A stretch of DNA of 64,000 bases from Lipingzhangella_A rawalii (GTDB lineage Bacteria > Actinomycetota > Actinomycetes > Streptosporangiales > Streptosporangiaceae), in NCBI RefSeq assembly GCF_031628175.1, contig NZ_JAVLVT010000004.1, forward strand, positions 248,001-312,000. Reading direction: 5' to 3'. Shown here one piece after another: positions 60,953 through 64,000 of this stretch. Within the stretch, counting starts at the first letter, position 1. Every line of letters starts with the position of its first letter. The position numbers and the translations under genes were made by a program. The notes under the pieces were generated by a model. It was not told the origin of the DNA and did no database searches. It saw only the letters and a program-made list of their open reading frames with translations.

Positions 60953-61739
60953 GGCTCAGTGTCCTTCCCGCGGCTGTTGCGGCCTGGACCAGCTGGCGGG
61001 CCAACGGCTCAATCCGGTCCTGGGGCAGCTCGTCCGGGGTCACCGCCAGCGCGGCGACGGGGCGTCCCGAACTGTCCGGAACCCCGACCGCGACCTCCAG
61101 GGGCTCGGGCTGGGACAGCACCGAACCCGCCATGCCCGCCTCGGTTGCGGCCAGGCAGAGGTAGGGGGCCTGACGCCAGGTGTCCCGCTCTTTCTCTCCC
61201 TGTTCCCGCAGTTCGGGCTCGGCGGTCTCCAGGGCCTGCCCCCAGGCGACGTCCTCGGCGCCCGCGGCCAGGATGCGGCCGGCGGCGGTGGACAGGGCCG
61301 GACGTACCCGGTGGGCTTCGCGGTAGAGCCCGCCGTCCGCCCCGTCGACCCGATCGACGTAGACCACGCTTCCCCGGACCAGAAGCGCGACCTGGATCGT
61401 GTGGCCGGTGGCGTCGCGCAGGCGCACCAGGTAGGGGGCGAGGGCCCCCAGGACCGGCAGCCGCCCGAGATAACGCTCCGAGAGCCGGGTCACCCCGGGG
61501 CCGAGGCCGTAGCGGGAGGTGCGGGGGTCCTGTTCGACCAGGTCGGCCAGCACCAGCGAACGCAGCAGGCGGTGTGCCGTGGCAACCGACAGCCCGGAAC
61601 GTTCCGAGAGGTCGTTGAGGTGCTGGTAGGCCGGCCCGTCACTCAACAGGTCCAACAGGGCCACGGCATTGCGCACGGTTCCCAGGGTTCCACGGGCCTC
61701 CGGGCGGGGAGAAGGAGCTGACGCTGCTGACTCTGCCAC
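60945..61739 (-). CDS. IclR-family transcriptional regulator
   Basis: The 264-residue protein has an N-terminal winged helix (TVRNAVALLDLLSDG, then SERSGLSVATAHRLLRSLV) and the IclR effector domain with LAPYLVRLRDATGHTIQVAL and RPALSTAAGRILAA. I chose the GTG at 61739 because GGAGGGAGG precedes it; the frame is open to 61784. It is divergent from the ABC ATPase gene, and it overlaps the synthetase-like gene, so all may respond to one acid substrate. Confidence 0.88.
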   Translation of the reverse strand: MAESAASAPSPRPEARGTLGTVRNAVALLDLLSDGPAYQHLNDLSERSGLSVATAHRLLRSLVLADLVEQDPRTSRYGLGPGVTRLSERYLGRLPVLGALAPYLVRLRDATGHTIQVALLVRGSVVYVDRVDGADGGLYREAHRVRPALSTAAGRILAAGAEDVAWGQALETAEPELREQGEKERDTWRQAPYLCLAATEAGMAGSVLSQPEPLEVAVGVPDSSGRPVAALAVTPDELPQDRIEPLARQLVQAATAAGRTLSHG

Positions 61740-61906
61740 CCACCGCCTCCCTCCAGAGCAATCCAGTTCCGTATATCGCGTCACGACAGATTATCAGAGC
61801 AAGTGGATTTTCAGATCAAACCTATTGATTTGCAGATAGTGGAATCATACTGTGGCTCCACTCACAGTCAGCCGCGACGTCCGGCACAACAGGGAGGAGA
61901 TGGCAG

Positions 61907-62755
61907 GTGATCCCCCGTGCCTACCGGCATGACCTCAACGGCAGCCGGCTCACTCCGGGCGAGACCGTAGTGGAGTGCTCCCGACTCTCCCTGGGATTCG
62001 GTGGAGTCCAGGCCCTCGATGCGGTCTCCCTGGACGTCGTCCAGGGCCACATCCACTCGGTGATCGGCCCGAACGGGGCGGGAAAGAGCAGTCTGCTCAA
62101 CTGCGTGAGCGGCCTGTACCGGCCCCAGCAGGGTTCCATCACCCTGCACACCGACCGCGGTCCACACGAGCTGGCGGGCCGCCCCCCACACCGGATCGCC
62201 CGGCTCGGGGTCGCGCGTTCCTTCCAGAACATCGAGCTGTTCTCCCACCTGACCGTGCTGGAGAACCTGATGCTGGGTCGACACATCCACATGTCCACAG
62301 CGCTGCTCCCCGCGCTGCTGTGGTTCGGCCCGGCCCGACGTGCAGAGATCGCACACCGGGAGCTGGTGGAGGAGGTCATCGACCTTCTCGACATCCAGGA
62401 GGTGCGCAACACCCCGGTCGGCGCCCTCGCCTACGGCATCCAGAAGCGCACCGAGCTCGGCCGCGCCCTGTGTATGCAGCCGGGACTCCTGCTGCTCGAC
62501 GAGCCCATGGCCGGGATGAACGCCGAGGAGAAGGAGGACATGGCCCGGTTCATTCTCGACGTACACGAACTGGCCGGGGTCACCGTCGTGCTGATCGAGC
62601 ACGACATGAACGTGGTGATGGACATCTCCGACCAGGTCACCGTCCTGGACTTCGGACGCGTCATCGCGGACGGCCCCCCAGCCGAGGTGAAGCGCAACCC
62701 GGACGTCATCGCCGCCTACCTCGGCAGCGCGGCGAGTGAGGCGGTGGAACAGTGA
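61907..62755 (+). CDS. ABC transporter ATP-binding protein, LivG type
   Basis: The 282-residue ATPase has Walker A GPNGAGKSS, Walker B LLLLDEPMAGM and the switch histidine in IEHDM. The signature loop reads LAYGIQKRTELGRAL, the LivG-type form of branched-chain amino-acid or amide transporters. The GTG start follows GGAGGAG. It is coupled by a four-base overlap to an acyl-CoA synthetase, an arrangement found in actinobacteria for uptake of aromatic or fatty acids. Permeases would lie beyond the window. Confidence 0.93.
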   Translation: MIPRAYRHDLNGSRLTPGETVVECSRLSLGFGGVQALDAVSLDVVQGHIHSVIGPNGAGKSSLLNCVSGLYRPQQGSITLHTDRGPHELAGRPPHRIARLGVARSFQNIELFSHLTVLENLMLGRHIHMSTALLPALLWFGPARRAEIAHRELVEEVIDLLDIQEVRNTPVGALAYGIQKRTELGRALCMQPGLLLLDEPMAGMNAEEKEDMARFILDVHELAGVTVVLIEHDMNVVMDISDQVTVLDFGRVIADGPPAEVKRNPDVIAAYLGSAASEAVEQ

Positions 62756-64000
62756 GCGAACACGCCCGCACGGGCCCCACCACCTCCGTCGCCCCCGATG
62801 GCGCCACGAATACCGCGACGCACGCACACCCCGACGTCGAGACCCCACCCGAGACCACGTTTCCCCGGCTTCTGGCCACACGGGCGGCCACCACCCCCCA
62901 CCGCCTCGCGCTCCAGGAAAAGCGCTACGGGATCTGGCAGCCGCTGACCTGGCAGGAGTACCACCAACGGGTCCGCGACTTCGCGCACGGCCTGGCCGCA
63001 CTGGGGGTCACGGCCGGGGACGTGGTCGCGGTCGTCGGCGACAACCGCCCCGAATGGCTCATCGCGGAGATCGCCGCCCAGTCGATCGGTGCGGCCGTGG
63101 TCGGGGTCTATCCGACAAGCATCGGCGACGAGGTCGTGCACATCCTCGGTCTTGCCGAGGTTCGGGTTGCCATCGCCGAGGACCAGGAGCAGGTGGACAA
63201 GCTCATCGAGCTGGAGCAGCAGCTACCCCAGCTCCGGTGGGCCGTCTACTACGACCCACACGGCCTGGAGCGCTACACCGAGCCGTGGCTGCGGGAGTTC
63301 ACCACGGTGGAGCAGGACGGCCGGGAGTGGGAACGGGATCATCCCGGCTGGCTGGACCAGCAGATCGCAGCCGGTGACCCCGGCGACATCGCGGTGATCT
63401 GCACCACCTCGGGCACCACCTCCCGCCCCAAGCTCGGCACGCTGTCCCACCGCAACCTGCTGGCGATGGCCGCCAACCTCACCGCGGTCGACCCCATCAC
63501 CGACCGGCACCGCTACGTCTCCTTCCTCCCCCTGGCCTGGATCGGCGAACAGATGCTCGCGGTGGCCTGCGGCTTGTCCACCGGCCTGCCCCTGTCGTTT
63601 CCGGAGGCGGCAGCAACGCAACGGGCCGACCTCCGCGAGATCGGCCCCGACGTGATGTTCAGTCCACCCCGCATCTGGGAGTCGATGCTCTCGGAGGTGC
63701 AGGTGCGTATCGACGAGGCGGGCTGGCTCAAGCGGGCCGTCTTCGCCTGGGGATATCGCGTGGGCGAACGCACCGCCGAACTCCGCGTGAGCGGTCGGCG
63801 CCCGGGGCCGCTCGGGCGCCTGACCCACCGGCTCGCGGACTGGGTGGCGCTGCGTCCGGTACGCGACCAGCTCGGCCTCGCGCGGATCCGACGCTGCTAC
63901 ACCGGTGGTGCCCCACTGGGCCCGGACGTGTTCCGGTTCTTCCACGCCATCGGCGTCAACCTCAAACAGATCTACGGACAGACCGAAATCTGCGGCATCG
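62752..64000 (+). CDS. AMP-dependent long-chain acyl-CoA synthetase, partial (runs off right edge)
   Basis: The frame opens at the GTG overlapping the LivG-type stop and is uninterrupted to the window end, giving 416 codons. CTTSGTTSRPKLGTLSHRNL is the ATP phosphate loop with its lysine, YVSFLPLAWIGEQM and YTGGAPLGPDVFRFF are typical of long-chain acyl-CoA ligases, and IYGQTEICG at the edge is the adenylation motif. Unlike the protein at 59129-60952 its ATP loop is intact. The C-terminal domain is missing from the window. Confidence 0.93.
   Translation, partial: MSEHARTGPTTSVAPDGATNTATHAHPDVETPPETTFPRLLATRAATTPHRLALQEKRYGIWQPLTWQEYHQRVRDFAHGLAALGVTAGDVVAVVGDNRPEWLIAEIAAQSIGAAVVGVYPTSIGDEVVHILGLAEVRVAIAEDQEQVDKLIELEQQLPQLRWAVYYDPHGLERYTEPWLREFTTVEQDGREWERDHPGWLDQQIAAGDPGDIAVICTTSGTTSRPKLGTLSHRNLLAMAANLTAVDPITDRHRYVSFLPLAWIGEQMLAVACGLSTGLPLSFPEAAATQRADLREIGPDVMFSPPRIWESMLSEVQVRIDEAGWLKRAVFAWGYRVGERTAELRVSGRRPGPLGRLTHRLADWVALRPVRDQLGLARIRRCYTGGAPLGPDVFRFFHAIGVNLKQIYGQTEICGI

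Noticed and set aside
1..64000. CRISPR array, rRNA or complete tRNA
   Set aside because: I saw no regularly spaced repeats and no rRNA or foldable tRNA sequence; a covariance search was not possible.

Overview
The window comes from a high-GC actinomycete. The evidence is strong GC bias at third codon positions, GGAGG-type ribosome sites, frequent GTG starts, ATGA/GTGA translational overlaps, and families typical of actinobacteria. A GH10 xylanase with a CBM2, narGHJI with narK, and a large biosynthetic locus fit a Nocardiopsis-like or related soil genus, but the genus is inference only.

From about 1.5 to 35.7 kb lies one contiguous specialised-metabolite locus. Its left arm, on the plus strand, has a large LuxR-type ATPase regulator, a transposase-like protein that has lost catalytic residues, and a phzC / short-chain dehydrogenase / phzD / phzE set. 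That set predicts chorismate to 2-amino-2-deoxyisochorismate to trans-2,3-dihydro-3-hydroxyanthranilate to 3-hydroxyanthranilate. The phenazine-forming genes phzA, B, F and G are absent. The middle, 11.4 to 28.3 kb, holds a deoxysugar pathway: rmlA, rmlB, a 2,3-dehydratase, a 3,5-epimerase, a 3-ketoreductase, a 3,4-dehydratase with an E1-type iron-sulfur motif, a 4-aminotransferase, an N,N-dimethyltransferase and a C-3 methyltransferase. Two glycosyltransferases and an exporter accompany them. This is a forosamine-type set plus a C-methyl-sugar branch.

The right arm, 29.1 to 35.7 kb, is a compact azole-RiPP cassette: a 66-residue candidate precursor peptide, a fused leader-binding/YcaO cyclodehydratase, a SagB-like dehydrogenase, an orphan response regulator and a DHA2 exporter. 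One locus combining 3-hydroxyanthranilate, dimethylaminosugars with two glycosyltransferases, and a precursor peptide with a single cysteine is the most unusual content here. I cannot name a product, and no enzyme that would activate or load 3-hydroxyanthranilate is visible.

From 36 kb onward the content is ordinary chromosome: a secreted xylanase, narK facing narGHJI, a degraded MFS gene and a degraded TetR gene flanking a secreted-protein/aldehyde-dehydrogenase pair, a GAP-family membrane protein, small hypotheticals, an alanine/sodium symporter, and two tandem voltage-gated-type ion channels. An arsenic set (arsR, arsC, ACR3), a membrane protein, a VOC protein, an IclR regulator with an acyl-CoA-synthetase-like protein that has lost its ATP loop, and a branched-chain-type ABC ATPase coupled to an acyl-CoA synthetase that runs off the right edge complete the window.
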